Origin: Amazonocrinis nigriterrae CENA67
GTDB lineage: Bacteria > Cyanobacteriota > Cyanobacteriia > Cyanobacteriales > Nostocaceae
Direction: 5' to 3'
Length of the DNA stretch: 46,000 nucleotides
Assembly: GCF_016056305.1 (NCBI RefSeq)
Contig: NZ_JAECZC010000042.1
Span: 1-46,000 of the forward strand
Made by a program: the position numbers and the translations under genes. Every line of letters starts with the position of its first letter. The first letter of the stretch is position 1. This document shows, in pieces, positions 18,567 to 27,144 of the stretch. The notes beneath the pieces were generated by a model. The model did no database searches. It had not been told where the DNA came from and was given only the letters and a program-made list of their open reading frames with translations.

Positions 18567-19291
18567 GTTTAAAGGCAATTCTATTTGATTTTAATGGCAT
18601 CATCATTAAAGATGAGGCCATTCACCTACAATTAATAGACGAGATTCTCATTGAGGAAAATCTCCAACCCCAAAAAGTGAGTGAGCGTCAAGCTTCTCTG
18701 GGACGCAGCGATCGCGCTTGTTTTGAAGAACTGCTCAGCAATCGTGGTAGAGTTGCCACTGAAGAGTATTTAACTGGGTTACTCAACCGCAAGGCAAAAG
18801 CCTATGCCGTGGAAATAGAAAAACTCGAAAAACTGCCTATATATCCAGGTGTGGAGGACTTGATATATCAAGTGCGTTCCCGCAATCTGAAAATAGGGTT
18901 AGTTAGTGGTGCAATTCGCAAAGAAATAGAATTTGTACTCAACCGCGCCAAGCTAGCTGAATATTTTCAAGTTATCGTGTCGGGTGACGATGTTAACACT
19001 AGTAAGCCTAAACCTGACGGTTATTTGCTGGCAGTGGAACGGCTGAATCAACAATACCCTGATTTGAATCTGCAACCGCAAGAGTGTTTAGCAATAGAAG
19101 ATACCCCAGCGGGTATTCAAGCGGCGAAACGAGCTAATATGCAAGTTGTTGGTGTAGCGAATACTTACCCATTTCATATGCTCCAGCGCTGCTGTAACTG
19201 GACTGTGGATTATTTGACTGATTTAGAACTCGAACGAGTACAGGAAGTCTTTTTGCAAAAAGAGTCTCAGCCTACAACAACTGAATGTTAA
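18563..19291 (+). CDS. HAD-superfamily hydrolase (beta-phosphoglucomutase-like)
   Basis: The 242-aa protein contains the HAD motifs in order: I, ILFDFNGIII; II, IGLVSGAIRKEIE (Ser); III, TSKPKPDGYLLAVE (Lys); IV, CLAIEDTPAGIQAAK. A helical cap domain lies between motifs I and II. The family dephosphorylates small sugar phosphates or similar compounds. Motif I reads D-F-N, so the usual second Asp (general acid/base) is Asn. This weakens a standard phosphatase prediction, although D-x-N forms may be a lineage trait. It overlaps the methyltransferase stop by 4 bp and is followed by tRNA-Ala. Confidence 0.85.
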   Translation: MSLKAILFDFNGIIIKDEAIHLQLIDEILIEENLQPQKVSERQASLGRSDRACFEELLSNRGRVATEEYLTGLLNRKAKAYAVEIEKLEKLPIYPGVEDLIYQVRSRNLKIGLVSGAIRKEIEFVLNRAKLAEYFQVIVSGDDVNTSKPKPDGYLLAVERLNQQYPDLNLQPQECLAIEDTPAGIQAAKRANMQVVGVANTYPFHMLQRCCNWTVDYLTDLELERVQEVFLQKESQPTTTEC

Positions 19292-19355
19292 AATATTATA
19301 CTATATTAGATCGTTGAGTTAACGAGAGAGATTTTTGTTGACTCAGCACTTGTAA

Positions 19356-19428
19356 GGGGAATTAGCTCAGCTGGTAGAGCGCTGCGATCGCACCGCAGAG
19401 GTCAGGGATTCGAGTTCCCTATTCTCCA
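19356..19428 (+). tRNA. tRNA-Ala (anticodon CGC)
   Basis: A full 73-nt cloverleaf. The acceptor GGGGAAT pairs with ATTCTCC with the alanine identity pair G3-U70. D stem is GCTC/GAGC, anticodon stem CTGCG/CGCAG with loop ATCGCAC, T arm AGGGA-TTCGAGT-TCCCT, discriminator A. CCA is not encoded. The HIP1 octamer GCGATCGC forms part of the anticodon arm and supplies two of the three anticodon bases. Confidence 0.95.
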
Positions 19429-19632
19429 TAGCTGGCGCTATCTTTAACAGCCTAGATTACCTTAAGCTGTCCTAATGCTGTCTTAATGTTATTTGATGTT
19501 TAGTACAGATAACATAGTAATTCATATGTATTATTTACCACATAGTAGGTAACTGGACTATTTCAGGGTATGGCTAGACATCTGAGAGATATAGTAATCC
19601 GATTTGATTTGGAGAATCACTCGTAGAGGTAA

Positions 19633-19662
19633 GGGACTGGGGACTGGGGACTGGGGACTGGG
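19633..19662. repeat. GGGGACT tandem repeat
   Basis: Four near-perfect copies of GGGGACT(G) lie between tRNA-Ala and the restriction island. A similar GGGGACTGGCGACT tract occurs at 27020-27050 at the other end of the island. Confidence 0.75.
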
Positions 19663-19737
19663 AAGAAGGAATAAAGGTGTACTGAGTTTTGTTCAAAAAT
19701 CAAATATGAGTCCCATATTTAATATCATGCCCTAAAT

Positions 19738-19839
19738 TATACCATTTCACGAAATATCTGATACTGTAGAGACGTTCCGGTGGAACGTCTCTACAGGCTA
19801 TTTATTTATTATTGCAAATATTTTAGGAAAAGGTATTAG
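19738..19839 (+). mobile_element. MITE-like element, left copy (carries a REP palindrome)
   Basis: About 100 bp run from TATACCATTTCACGAAAT to GGAAAAGGTATTAG. The ends are inverted repeats of each other (ATACCATTTC versus complement AATACCTTTTC). The centre holds a perfect 15-bp stem, CTGTAGAGACGTTCC and GGAACGTCTCTACAG (19764-19796, loop GGT). The region 27145-27278 is the same element in the opposite orientation, with GCAAATATTTT and ACGAAAT blocks conserved. No transposase is encoded. The rest of the gap 19430-19869 shows no gene. Confidence 0.7.
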
Positions 19840-19869
19840 ATAAATGAGAGTTTTTAGGGCTATACAAAG

Positions 19870-22800
19870 TTAATCATGAAATATTTGATAAATACTAATC
19901 TCTCGCTCTGAATAATTTTCATAGATGTGCTGATAGACTTCTAAGCATTTTTTATCATACACTTCTGCTGAATAACTTGCTGGAAGTTTATCCAGTATAT
20001 CTTTAATGGTGACTTCTACACCTGCTCTAGTTTGCTGACGTTTTCGCCAGTCTAAAACTAGCTTTTCTTTCTTTAACGTCTCTAGTAGTTCCCTAGCTAC
20101 TTGTATTACTTCCTGTTGTTCCTGCTTAGTTAACTTAATTTTGGCTTGAGTCAGTAAGTCAAAGATAGCTAATTCTTCTTCAGTTAAATTATTTGACATT
20201 GCTCTTTTATCTTCTACATTCAAATCTTGAGCAAAGTTAATTAACTGACTAAAGAACCATTCCACATTCCGAGAACCTGCATTGTACTCATCTATCATGC
20301 TTTGGAATTTCTCTAAATAGTTAATGCGGGTTCTGTTTAACTGCACCATCTGCTGAAGTTTTTGGTTGATAGCACCTTTGAGCTTTTCTGCTTCAGTACG
20401 CTTATAACCACTGTTAAATCTTGCTTGTAATTCTTCAAAGTCTAATTGACTAAGATTTACTAATTGCTTAGGATTACTGGAGATGACGAACTCACCAGCC
20501 ATAATAGAATCGTCTAAAAGTTCCCCTACTTCTTCCATTACATCGGAAACATCTGTGTCTGGAAGTTCTAAGCGGATTTTCTCTGCTAGTCTTTCTAAAA
20601 TGGCTTGAACGTGAGAAAATTCATTAGCAGCCGTATCAGGTAGAATTGCCTTATATAGTCTGGTTACGTGGCTGGTGATAGAAAAATAAGTACGTTTAGA
20701 ATCGTCATTAATTAAAATAGCTTCTACAGCCTCATCCCAGACTTTGGTACGTAAAAAAGCATCTTGAGTATTTTCTAACGTGCTAAGGTTAATTCCTCTA
20801 TCAGTACAAAATGCTTTAGCTTCAGTTATAGTTTCCCGCAGTTTTTCTACTAATGCGGATTTGTCTTTAACTGGTGTTTCCCCTTCACGAATACCACCAC
20901 CAGATGCAGAACCATATATTGCTAAGGCTTTTTGTAAATCTCTGAATACGCCTATGTAGTCAACTATTAAACCATTAACTTTATCTTTGAATACACGGTT
21001 AGCCCTTGCTATGGTTTGCATTAGGGTATGATTTTGCATAGGCTTATCTAAATAGATAGTGGAACAGTTAGGTACATCAAAACCTGTAATCCACATTGCA
21101 CAAACAAAGACTATCCTTAACGGGTTATCTGCATCTTTGAATTTCTCATCTAGTCCAGGTGATTCAGTGACTATTCGTTTACGGTGTGGCGTAATATCTA
21201 AACCTTTCTTCTGAAAAGCTTCTACTTCACCTTGAGACTGAGAAACTATCACCGCCATGTCTGTTTCTTCCATGTAGCGAATTTGTTTAGACAGTTTCTT
21301 TTGTTCAAATTCGCTCAGGTTAGATGTTGCTAGTTCAGATTTAAGTTTATTTAAATGTTGCTGCCAATATTTCTGTACTTTATTGTACATTTTTACAGCA
21401 GTAAATCTATCAATTGAGACTACCATTGCTTTACTCTTATAGCCTCTACCTAAGAAGTGTGTCACTATATCAGCCGCTATGATTTCTAGGCGGTCTTCTC
21501 TAACAATAATTTGATATTCTCTAGTGCATTGGCGCTCAAGATTATTTTCCTGTTCTTCATCCAGCATTGCATTTTCAATGATGCGCTGCATATCTTCATT
21601 GAGGTCATCATTTGTAAGTTGGAGTTCAGGAATTCTATTTTCGTAGTAGAGAGGTACTGTAGCCTCATCTTCTATCGATTGGCGGAAGTTGTAAATACTA
21701 ACATAATCACCAAATACTTCTCTAGTCTTTTCTTCTCCTGCCATTAAAGGTGTACCTGTAAAGCCGATAAATGCTGCATTTGGTAGAGCATTTCTCATGT
21801 TTAAGGCGAATGTATCGTATTGGCTACGGTGCGCTTCATCGGCAATTACAATGATGTCTGTACGGTCAGATAGTTGAGGGTAGCTTTGACCTTTTTCGGT
21901 GCGGAATTTTTGAATTAAGGTGAATATATAGCGGTGGTCTTCTTTGAGTAATTGCTTTAAATGTTCAGCGTTTTTAGCTCTAACTTCTTTTTCCGGTTCT
22001 GTGACTACACCTGCATAAGCAAAGTTTTTATAAATTTGGTCGTCTAAATCTTCTCTATCGGTGATGATTAAAAATGTCCAGTTTCCTGCTAATTTACGGA
22101 GTATTTTTTGCGAAAAGAACACCATTGAATAACTTTTTCCGCTTCCTTGAGTATGCCAAAATACACCTAATTTACCTTGGTTGTCTTGAATGTGTTTAAC
22201 TCCCTCAATGGCACTGTTAACGCCTAGAAACTGGTGGTTTTTAGCTACTACTTTAACTAATGAACCTTTAGCAGTGTAGAAAAAGATAAAATTTTCTAAC
22301 AGGTCTAACAGTCTTGTCTTGTCACAAGTTCCCCTAATCATTGTGTCTAAGGAAATTATGCCTTCTTCCCCTTCACTATTGATTTTCTTCCATTCACTGT
22401 AGTGTTCCCAGGATGCTGTTAGGCTACCTATACGGCTTTTACTACCGTTAGAAAGAATGATCAAGGCGTTGTACCAGAAAAGCTGAGGAATTGTTTGTTT
22501 GTAGTCTCGCAGATTGTTTTTATAGGCTAGTTCTAAGCGTTTGTGATGGGCTTTAAGTTCAATAAATACTAGGGGTAAACCATTCACGAAGCCTATCAAG
22601 TCAGCACGTCTAGTATAGATTTCTCCAGTTACCCAGAACTGGGAAGCTAGGAAGAAATCATTATTTGTAGGATTTTCCCAGTCGATAACCTTAACTGTTT
22701 CTACCTGTTCTTCATCATTAGCATCTTTGAAGTTTACTTTTACGCCTGTTTTGAGTAGTTGGTGAATTTCGCGGTTAGCGTTTTCTAAACTTAAGGTGTT

Positions 22801-23046
22801 ACGACTGCGGGTAAGTTCTTCTGTGGCGAGTTCTAAAGCTTCATCTGGTAAGTCTGGGTTCAGTCTGGTTAAGGCTGTACGCAGTTTGGGAAGTAACACT
22901 ATCTCATCCCTGGTTAGTCTACCTAATGTGCCATTTATGCCTAGTTCTTCATCGTAGCAATTGGCAGTATTCCAGCCTAATTCTGAGAATAGTTTAATTG
23001 TGGCATTTTCTAACGCTTGTTCTGAGTCAGGGTGAGGGTAGTGCAT
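19870..23046 (-). CDS. hsdR: Type I restriction enzyme, motor/nuclease subunit HsdR
   Basis: The 1058-aa protein is the ATP-driven translocase and nuclease of a type I restriction-modification complex. The N-terminal nuclease shows the PD-(D/E)xK pattern (RADLIGFVNGLPLVFIELK). The superfamily 2 motor follows: Walker A FWHTQGSGKSYSMVFF, Walker B IVIADEAHRSQYD, motif III FIGFTGTPL, and later motifs around FVCAMWITGFDVPNCSTIYL and QTIARANRVF. The C-terminus is helical, for contact with the methylase. Length is normal for the family and no stop or frameshift is seen. It is the last gene of an M-S-R array on the minus strand but is separated from hsdS by 980 bp that hold the RAYT gene and palindromes, so it may need its own promoter. 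Confidence 0.95.
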   Translation of the reverse strand: MHYPHPDSEQALENATIKLFSELGWNTANCYDEELGINGTLGRLTRDEIVLLPKLRTALTRLNPDLPDEALELATEELTRSRNTLSLENANREIHQLLKTGVKVNFKDANDEEQVETVKVIDWENPTNNDFFLASQFWVTGEIYTRRADLIGFVNGLPLVFIELKAHHKRLELAYKNNLRDYKQTIPQLFWYNALIILSNGSKSRIGSLTASWEHYSEWKKINSEGEEGIISLDTMIRGTCDKTRLLDLLENFIFFYTAKGSLVKVVAKNHQFLGVNSAIEGVKHIQDNQGKLGVFWHTQGSGKSYSMVFFSQKILRKLAGNWTFLIITDREDLDDQIYKNFAYAGVVTEPEKEVRAKNAEHLKQLLKEDHRYIFTLIQKFRTEKGQSYPQLSDRTDIIVIADEAHRSQYDTFALNMRNALPNAAFIGFTGTPLMAGEEKTREVFGDYVSIYNFRQSIEDEATVPLYYENRIPELQLTNDDLNEDMQRIIENAMLDEEQENNLERQCTREYQIIVREDRLEIIAADIVTHFLGRGYKSKAMVVSIDRFTAVKMYNKVQKYWQQHLNKLKSELATSNLSEFEQKKLSKQIRYMEETDMAVIVSQSQGEVEAFQKKGLDITPHRKRIVTESPGLDEKFKDADNPLRIVFVCAMWITGFDVPNCSTIYLDKPMQNHTLMQTIARANRVFKDKVNGLIVDYIGVFRDLQKALAIYGSASGGGIREGETPVKDKSALVEKLRETITEAKAFCTDRGINLSTLENTQDAFLRTKVWDEAVEAILINDDSKRTYFSITSHVTRLYKAILPDTAANEFSHVQAILERLAEKIRLELPDTDVSDVMEEVGELLDDSIMAGEFVISSNPKQLVNLSQLDFEELQARFNSGYKRTEAEKLKGAINQKLQQMVQLNRTRINYLEKFQSMIDEYNAGSRNVEWFFSQLINFAQDLNVEDKRAMSNNLTEEELAIFDLLTQAKIKLTKQEQQEVIQVARELLETLKKEKLVLDWRKRQQTRAGVEVTIKDILDKLPASYSAEVYDKKCLEVYQHIYENYSEREISIYQIFHD

Positions 23047-23080
23047 AGATGCTGGTATATTTACACAGGTTATCTATAAC

Positions 23081-23187
23081 TACTATGCAATATTTTTTCA
23101 TTAAATGCGTAGACGTTCCATCGGAACGTCTCTACTATGCAATATTTTTTCATTAAATGCGTAGACGTTCCATCGGAACGTCTCTAC
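23081..23187. repeat. Two tandem 52-bp units, each with a GTAG palindrome
   Basis: The unit starting TACTATGCAATATTTTTTCA is repeated exactly with a 52-bp period. Each copy ends in a slightly imperfect palindrome (CGTAGACGTTCC, loop ATC, GGAACGTCTCTAC) at 23109-23135 and 23161-23187. A third, diverged AAATATTTTTT copy follows, leading into the palindrome at 23221. Confidence 0.85.
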
Positions 23188-23220
23188 TACGAAATATTTT
23201 TTAATAATGAATATTATTCG

Positions 23221-23249
23221 GTAGAGACGACCCACCGGGTCGTCTCTAC
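23221..23249. repeat. REP palindrome, ACCC type, 3' of RAYT
   Basis: Arms GTAGAGACGACCC and GGGTCGTCTCTAC with loop ACC. The element ends 3 bp before the RAYT stop codon. An identical-arm copy (loop AGC) sits upstream of the gene at 23995-24023. Confidence 0.9.
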
Positions 23250-23252
23250 ATG

Positions 23253-23942
23253 TTATTTTTTCACATGAATATTTGCCGGATGATGTTCGTCATCATCCCA
23301 TTTCAGAGGATTATTAATAATATATTGTCGAATTTGATTTAGAGATTCTTCATCACGTATAATATGGTCATGAAATCTACTTTGCCAACGAAAATCTATA
23401 TATCCAGCAGTGCAAATTTTTTTAGTGCAAACAGATTTAAATTGACCAATGATTGAGCCTAGAGAATTAGATTGTAATCGCGTTGTATTCGTAGAGACGT
23501 TCCGATGGAACGTCTCATGAACCTGGTTTTCCGTTTCTAGACATTTATCAATAATTAAGTTCCGATGGAACGTCTCATGAACCTGGTTTTCCCTATCTAG
23601 ACATTTATCAATAATCAAGTTCCGATGGAACGTCTCATTAACCTCATGAACCTGGTTTTCCCTATCTAGACGTTTATCAATAATCAAGACCCCATGCATA
23701 TGATTTGGCATGATTACCCAAGCATCTAATTTAATATTAGAGCGAATTTGTTCGGTTTTCTGCCATTCTAAGGCAACAATTTCACCAATAGGATTTAACA
23801 GCATTTCCCCATTAATAATTTCTCCAAAAAAAGATTGTTTATTGTGGGTGCAAATGGTAACAAAATAATAGCCATTAGATGTGTAATCCCATTTTGGGCA
23901 TCTTGCTGATTCAATACGATATTTATTTTTATATAGAGTCAT
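23253..23942 (-). CDS. REP-associated tyrosine transposase (RAYT, Y1/IS200-like)
   Basis: The 229-aa protein belongs to the TnpA-REP/Y1 transposase family, which nicks single-stranded REP hairpins through a Tyr-DNA link. The metal-binding HUH motif is H81-M-H83 in VIMPNHMHGVLII. The catalytic Tyr is probably Y207 in IRQYIINNPLKW. YYFVTICTHNKQSFFGEI is the family's N-terminal signature. Residues about 88-150 are three imperfect repeats of a 20-aa unit (LIIDKCLDRENQVHETFHRN), each encoding part of the family's own palindrome (ETFHRN); the normal enzyme would lack most of this. The insertion lies after the HUH strand, so activity is uncertain. The gene separates hsdS from hsdR and is flanked by matching palindromes. 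Confidence 0.88.
   Translation of the reverse strand: MTLYKNKYRIESARCPKWDYTSNGYYFVTICTHNKQSFFGEIINGEMLLNPIGEIVALEWQKTEQIRSNIKLDAWVIMPNHMHGVLIIDKRLDRENQVHEVNETFHRNLIIDKCLDRENQVHETFHRNLIIDKCLETENQVHETFHRNVSTNTTRLQSNSLGSIIGQFKSVCTKKICTAGYIDFRWQSRFHDHIIRDEESLNQIRQYIINNPLKWDDDEHHPANIHVKK
23491..23690 (-). repeat. 60-bp tandem repeats with REP arms inside the RAYT gene
   Basis: From 23491 the plus strand repeats with an exact 60-bp period about three times. Each unit contains TTCCGATGGAACGTCTCAT, ACCTGGTTTTCC and TAGACATTTATCAATAAT. The first unit has the full GTAG arm (23491-23516); the others keep only the TTCC/GGAA core and right arm. The third has a small internal duplication (ATTAACCTCATGAACC). 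Confidence 0.9.
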
Positions 23943-23994
23943 AAAAAATAAAATTGATGTTGTTATTAATTATCAATATTTATCCAATCATATA

Positions 23995-24023
23995 GTAGAG
24001 ACGACCCAGCGGGTCGTCTCTAC
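23995..24023. repeat. REP palindrome, ACCC type, 5' of RAYT
   Basis: Arms GTAGAGACGACCC and GGGTCGTCTCTAC with loop AGC, 52 bp upstream of the RAYT start and only 4 bp after the hsdS stop. It pairs with 23221-23249 to bracket the transposase gene. Confidence 0.9.
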
Positions 24024-24027
24024 CATG

Positions 24028-25317
24028 TTATGCGGCAATGTCTAGGGTGTCAATGTTTAGGTTTTCTACGTCTATTTGTCCTGAGATGAGTTTGGGTAGG
24101 AGTAAGTCACGGGTTTGGCGAAGGGTTTCGTTCTTGTGTTGAATATTTTTGATAAATTGATTGATGTTGTAAGTAAAGTCTGAAAATTTAATTTGTAGTT
24201 CAACTGGCGGACAAATAATTTCTATTTCTTTAAGGTCTTGAATTGGAATTTGCGGTTGAGCAGAACCAGAAGAAAAACCTCTAATACACTCTTGAAAATC
24301 ATGGGTACACATTAAATAAAATAAGAATAATTGATAAACACACTGATTATCTGCTCTTAATATAAGCATTTGAGCGTTTATAAGCCCCGTTAAATGCTTA
24401 CAGTTAAAAAGTGCTAGTTTACCGATACTACCTCTCGTAGTCATGACAATATCTAGAGGCTGTAAACGACCTTTAGTAATTTGGTCGAATTTCTCACTAC
24501 TAATAAAATTAGCTTCACTAAAGTCTAGTTTATTGTCAACAATATTTTTAGTATTTAAGAACAAAATTCCTTCTTTCTGAAATTCATTAGCTTTAGGATA
24601 TTTTTTTGAACGGTCGCCGTCAATAATTTTAATAGGCAAATCTTTTATTTTGCTTCGCTTCCACCCTTCAGGAATTAAACCTAACTCTGACTCAACCATT
24701 TTTACCTGTTCATGACCAGGGAAGCGGAATTTGACAAACCACTCATGGTAGAGAGTTTGCGCCATTTCTTCTAATATGTTGATGCGTCTTGTGTTGTTTT
24801 CAATTAGGTCATCATAGGTTGAGAGAATGGAGGCTATTTTTTGTTGTGTGGGAAGAGGAGGTGTTAAAATATCAAATGATAAAAGTTTATCAACACTTAA
24901 ATTATCTTGAGTTGTTCCTCTTGATATACTCTGCATTTGTATTTTAATAGTATCTATGTAATACTTAATAAACCTCACATCTGCTTTTAATGGGTCTGCT
25001 ATGAATCCTACTATACTATCAGGAAAACAAGCATCTTTTTTTAGTATTGCAGTTTCAGCAATATTAGCTGCTATCGTTATTAATAAAGTATTTTTCTGCC
25101 AAAGCTTACTTTGAGCTAAACCTTTATCATTATAGGTTTGGCTGTATTCTGATATGTATAATTCAGCAGCTTTAACATCTCCTGTTTGAATAAAAGGGTA
25201 ATTACCTCCGTAAAGTGATGGCTCATTTCTAGGACGATGTTTTGATTTACCCCTACCAACAAAACCTAATTCATTTAGTTTTTTAGAACTCCAGTCCGAT
25301 TTGATATTTTTTTGCAT
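24028..25317 (-). CDS. hsdS: Type I restriction-modification specificity subunit HsdS
   Basis: The 429-aa protein recognises the split DNA target of the type I complex. It has the two-half layout: target recognition domain 1 (about residues 8-150), a central helical spacer (PLPTQQKIASILSTYDDLIE, with EEMAQTLYHEWFVKFRFPG), domain 2 starting at LGLIPEGWKRSKIKDL, and a C-terminal spacer ending in LLLPKLISGQIDVENL. Domain sequences differ, as expected for a bipartite asymmetric site; the target cannot be predicted by eye. It starts 6 bp after the hsdM stop, so M and S are one transcript. A REP palindrome abuts the stop codon. Confidence 0.93.
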   Translation of the reverse strand: MQKNIKSDWSSKKLNELGFVGRGKSKHRPRNEPSLYGGNYPFIQTGDVKAAELYISEYSQTYNDKGLAQSKLWQKNTLLITIAANIAETAILKKDACFPDSIVGFIADPLKADVRFIKYYIDTIKIQMQSISRGTTQDNLSVDKLLSFDILTPPLPTQQKIASILSTYDDLIENNTRRINILEEMAQTLYHEWFVKFRFPGHEQVKMVESELGLIPEGWKRSKIKDLPIKIIDGDRSKKYPKANEFQKEGILFLNTKNIVDNKLDFSEANFISSEKFDQITKGRLQPLDIVMTTRGSIGKLALFNCKHLTGLINAQMLILRADNQCVYQLFLFYLMCTHDFQECIRGFSSGSAQPQIPIQDLKEIEIICPPVELQIKFSDFTYNINQFIKNIQHKNETLRQTRDLLLPKLISGQIDVENLNIDTLDIAA

Positions 25318-25323
25318 ATAAAT

Positions 25324-26910
25324 TTAACTCTGTTCTAATAAAAAACTGACATTCTCAGCAATTCTTTCTTCTAACTCCCTAGCCTCAGTATTTAAAACTT
25401 CCAATTCCTCATTCAACTCTTCCAACTTCTCAGCAAAATCAAAATCTTCCACTACCCTTTCAGCAACCCCCACATAACGACCAGGGTTTAAACTCCAACC
25501 CTGTGCTTCTATCTCTTCAATAGTTGCTACCTTACATAACCCAGCTACATCAATATATTTACCTTCTGGGAATTTCTCTAGCAGCATTGCATCACTACGA
25601 TTAGTATTTTCTACCGCCTCACCTCTGTATAACCTAACAATATTAGCGATAAATTCAATCTGTTGTGCTGTAAATTCTCGATGCGCTCTATCTACTTGCG
25701 TGTAAATATGTCTAGCATCAAGAAATAAGACTTTATTCTTGCGATTATGGAGACGTTCCACCGGAACGTCTCTACATTTACCCTTATCTAAAAACCATAA
25801 TGTGCAAGGTAAAGTCACTGTGTAGAAGAAGTTAGAACCAATAGCAACCATTACATCTACTACACCTAACTGTATTAACTTTTTACGGATTTCTAACTCA
25901 GAACCTCTAGCATCACTAGCAGAGTTAGCCATAACAAACCCTGCTCTACCAGTCTCATTTAAGGCACTATAAAATAAATGAATCCAAATATAGTTAGCAT
26001 TATCTACCTTGGGTAATCCCAAATCTTTAAAGCGAACATCACCTTGCATTCGCTCTTTATCCACCTTATCAACATTAAATGGTGGATTAGCCATGACAAA
26101 ATCAAATTGACCTATATCTATATTGGCGTGGTTCACCTCATAATAAGTATTTCCCTGTTTAATGTTGCCTGAAAGTCCATGTACTGCTAAGTTCATCTGA
26201 CATAAGTTAACAGTCTCACCTACTTTCTCTTGACCATAAATACTAATTTCTGTGCTAGGGTTCTTCTTATGCCTTCCTACAAACTTGGCACTTTGAACAA
26301 ACATACCACCGGAACCACAGGCTGGGTCATATATACGTCCGTAATATGGTTCTAAGATTTCCACTATTAATTTAACTATAGAAGTAGGTGTAAAGAACTC
26401 TCCGCCTTTTTGCCCTTCACTCATGGCAAATTTACCAAGGAAGTATTCGTAAATCTTCCCGAAAGCATCCCCTTCTATGTCAGCATCAAAATCAATCTTG
26501 CTAAACTTTTTGAGTAGTTCTATAAGTAGCTCATTATCGAGACGATTATAATTTTTAGGTAAAGCACCATTTAAATCTGTATTTTCATCTTCTATCGCCT
26601 TCATGGCTTGGTTGATGGCTTTACCAAAATCTGCACTCTCAGGTAACTCTAGTAATTGAGAAAAACGTGCATTTTCAGGCAAGTACATTACACCCTTTGC
26701 CTGATAATCTGTTTTAGTAATTCCTCTTCTACCGCTTCCTTGGCTTTTTAAGACTTTCTCAGCCTGGGTAAATTTCCAGTCTGCATAACGGAGAAAGATT
26801 AACCCCAGTACGGGTACAGAATACTCTGAAGATTTCAGTCTAGAGTTTGCCCTTAGCTCATCAGCAGCATCCCATAAACGTTTTTCTAACTCTGTTGTGT
26901 TGGCAGGCAT
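25324..26910 (-). CDS. hsdM: Type I restriction-modification methylase HsdM
   Basis: The N6-adenine methyltransferase subunit. The ATG at 26910 (528 aa, [20 protein letters not shown]) matches the family's N-terminus; an upstream ATG at 26928 adds six residues. The helical N-terminal domain is followed by SAM motif [15 protein letters not shown] and catalytic motif IV NPPFN, and the protein ends in a coiled coil. Within LWFLDKGK and [16 protein letters not shown] the sequence [11 protein letters not shown] is encoded by a GTAG palindrome (25749-25774), an apparent in-frame repeat insertion. It lies in a surface region after the catalytic core, so the enzyme may still work. It is the first gene of the M-S-(RAYT)-R array. 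Confidence 0.94.
   Translation of the reverse strand: MPANTTELEKRLWDAADELRANSRLKSSEYSVPVLGLIFLRYADWKFTQAEKVLKSQGSGRRGITKTDYQAKGVMYLPENARFSQLLELPESADFGKAINQAMKAIEDENTDLNGALPKNYNRLDNELLIELLKKFSKIDFDADIEGDAFGKIYEYFLGKFAMSEGQKGGEFFTPTSIVKLIVEILEPYYGRIYDPACGSGGMFVQSAKFVGRHKKNPSTEISIYGQEKVGETVNLCQMNLAVHGLSGNIKQGNTYYEVNHANIDIGQFDFVMANPPFNVDKVDKERMQGDVRFKDLGLPKVDNANYIWIHLFYSALNETGRAGFVMANSASDARGSELEIRKKLIQLGVVDVMVAIGSNFFYTVTLPCTLWFLDKGKCRDVPVERLHNRKNKVLFLDARHIYTQVDRAHREFTAQQIEFIANIVRLYRGEAVENTNRSDAMLLEKFPEGKYIDVAGLCKVATIEEIEAQGWSLNPGRYVGVAERVVEDFDFAEKLEELNEELEVLNTEARELEERIAENVSFLLEQS
25749..25774. repeat. REP palindrome inside hsdM
   Basis: Perfect arms GAGACGTTCC (25750-25759) and GGAACGTCTC (25763-25772), loop ACC, extended by TAC on the right. 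It belongs to the TTCC subfamily, as in the flanking MITEs. Reading frame is preserved. Confidence 0.88.
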
Positions 26911-27018
26911 AGACGCACAAATCATCACTCAAACTAATGAATTATACGCCTCTGTGTTCCTTTAGGCATTGGGATATGTCAATTTTGAGATATTTGTTTT
27001 AGGCGTTAACTGATATAG

Positions 27019-27050
27019 CTGGGGACTGGCGACTGGCGACTGGGGATTGG
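27019..27050. repeat. GGGGACTGGCGACT tandem repeat
   Basis: Units GGGGACTG and GCGACTG recur four times upstream of hsdM. They match in type the tract at 19633-19662 on the other side of the island. The remaining gap 26929-27144 shows no gene. Confidence 0.7.
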
Positions 27051-27144
27051 GTAAAAAGTCTTTGTCTTGAAAAGTTCAGATAGGGCATTAGCTGCCACTT
27101 CGGCTTTTCGCTTTGTGTCTAGGTTTTATCATCTGTTGATGTCC

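Larger units (their letters stand above)
23221..24023 (-). mobile_element. REPtron: RAYT gene bracketed by its palindromes
   Basis: The unit comprises the RAYT gene plus matching ACCC-type GTAG palindromes on both sides. It sits between hsdS and hsdR and probably represents the active source of the palindromes spread across 19764-27242. REP sequences served by RAYT enzymes characteristically begin with a GTAG tetranucleotide, as these do. Confidence 0.75.

Noticed and set aside
23081-24023. CRISPR array
   Set aside because: The repeated palindromes are irregularly spaced, spacers are repeated instead of unique, and no cas genes are present.
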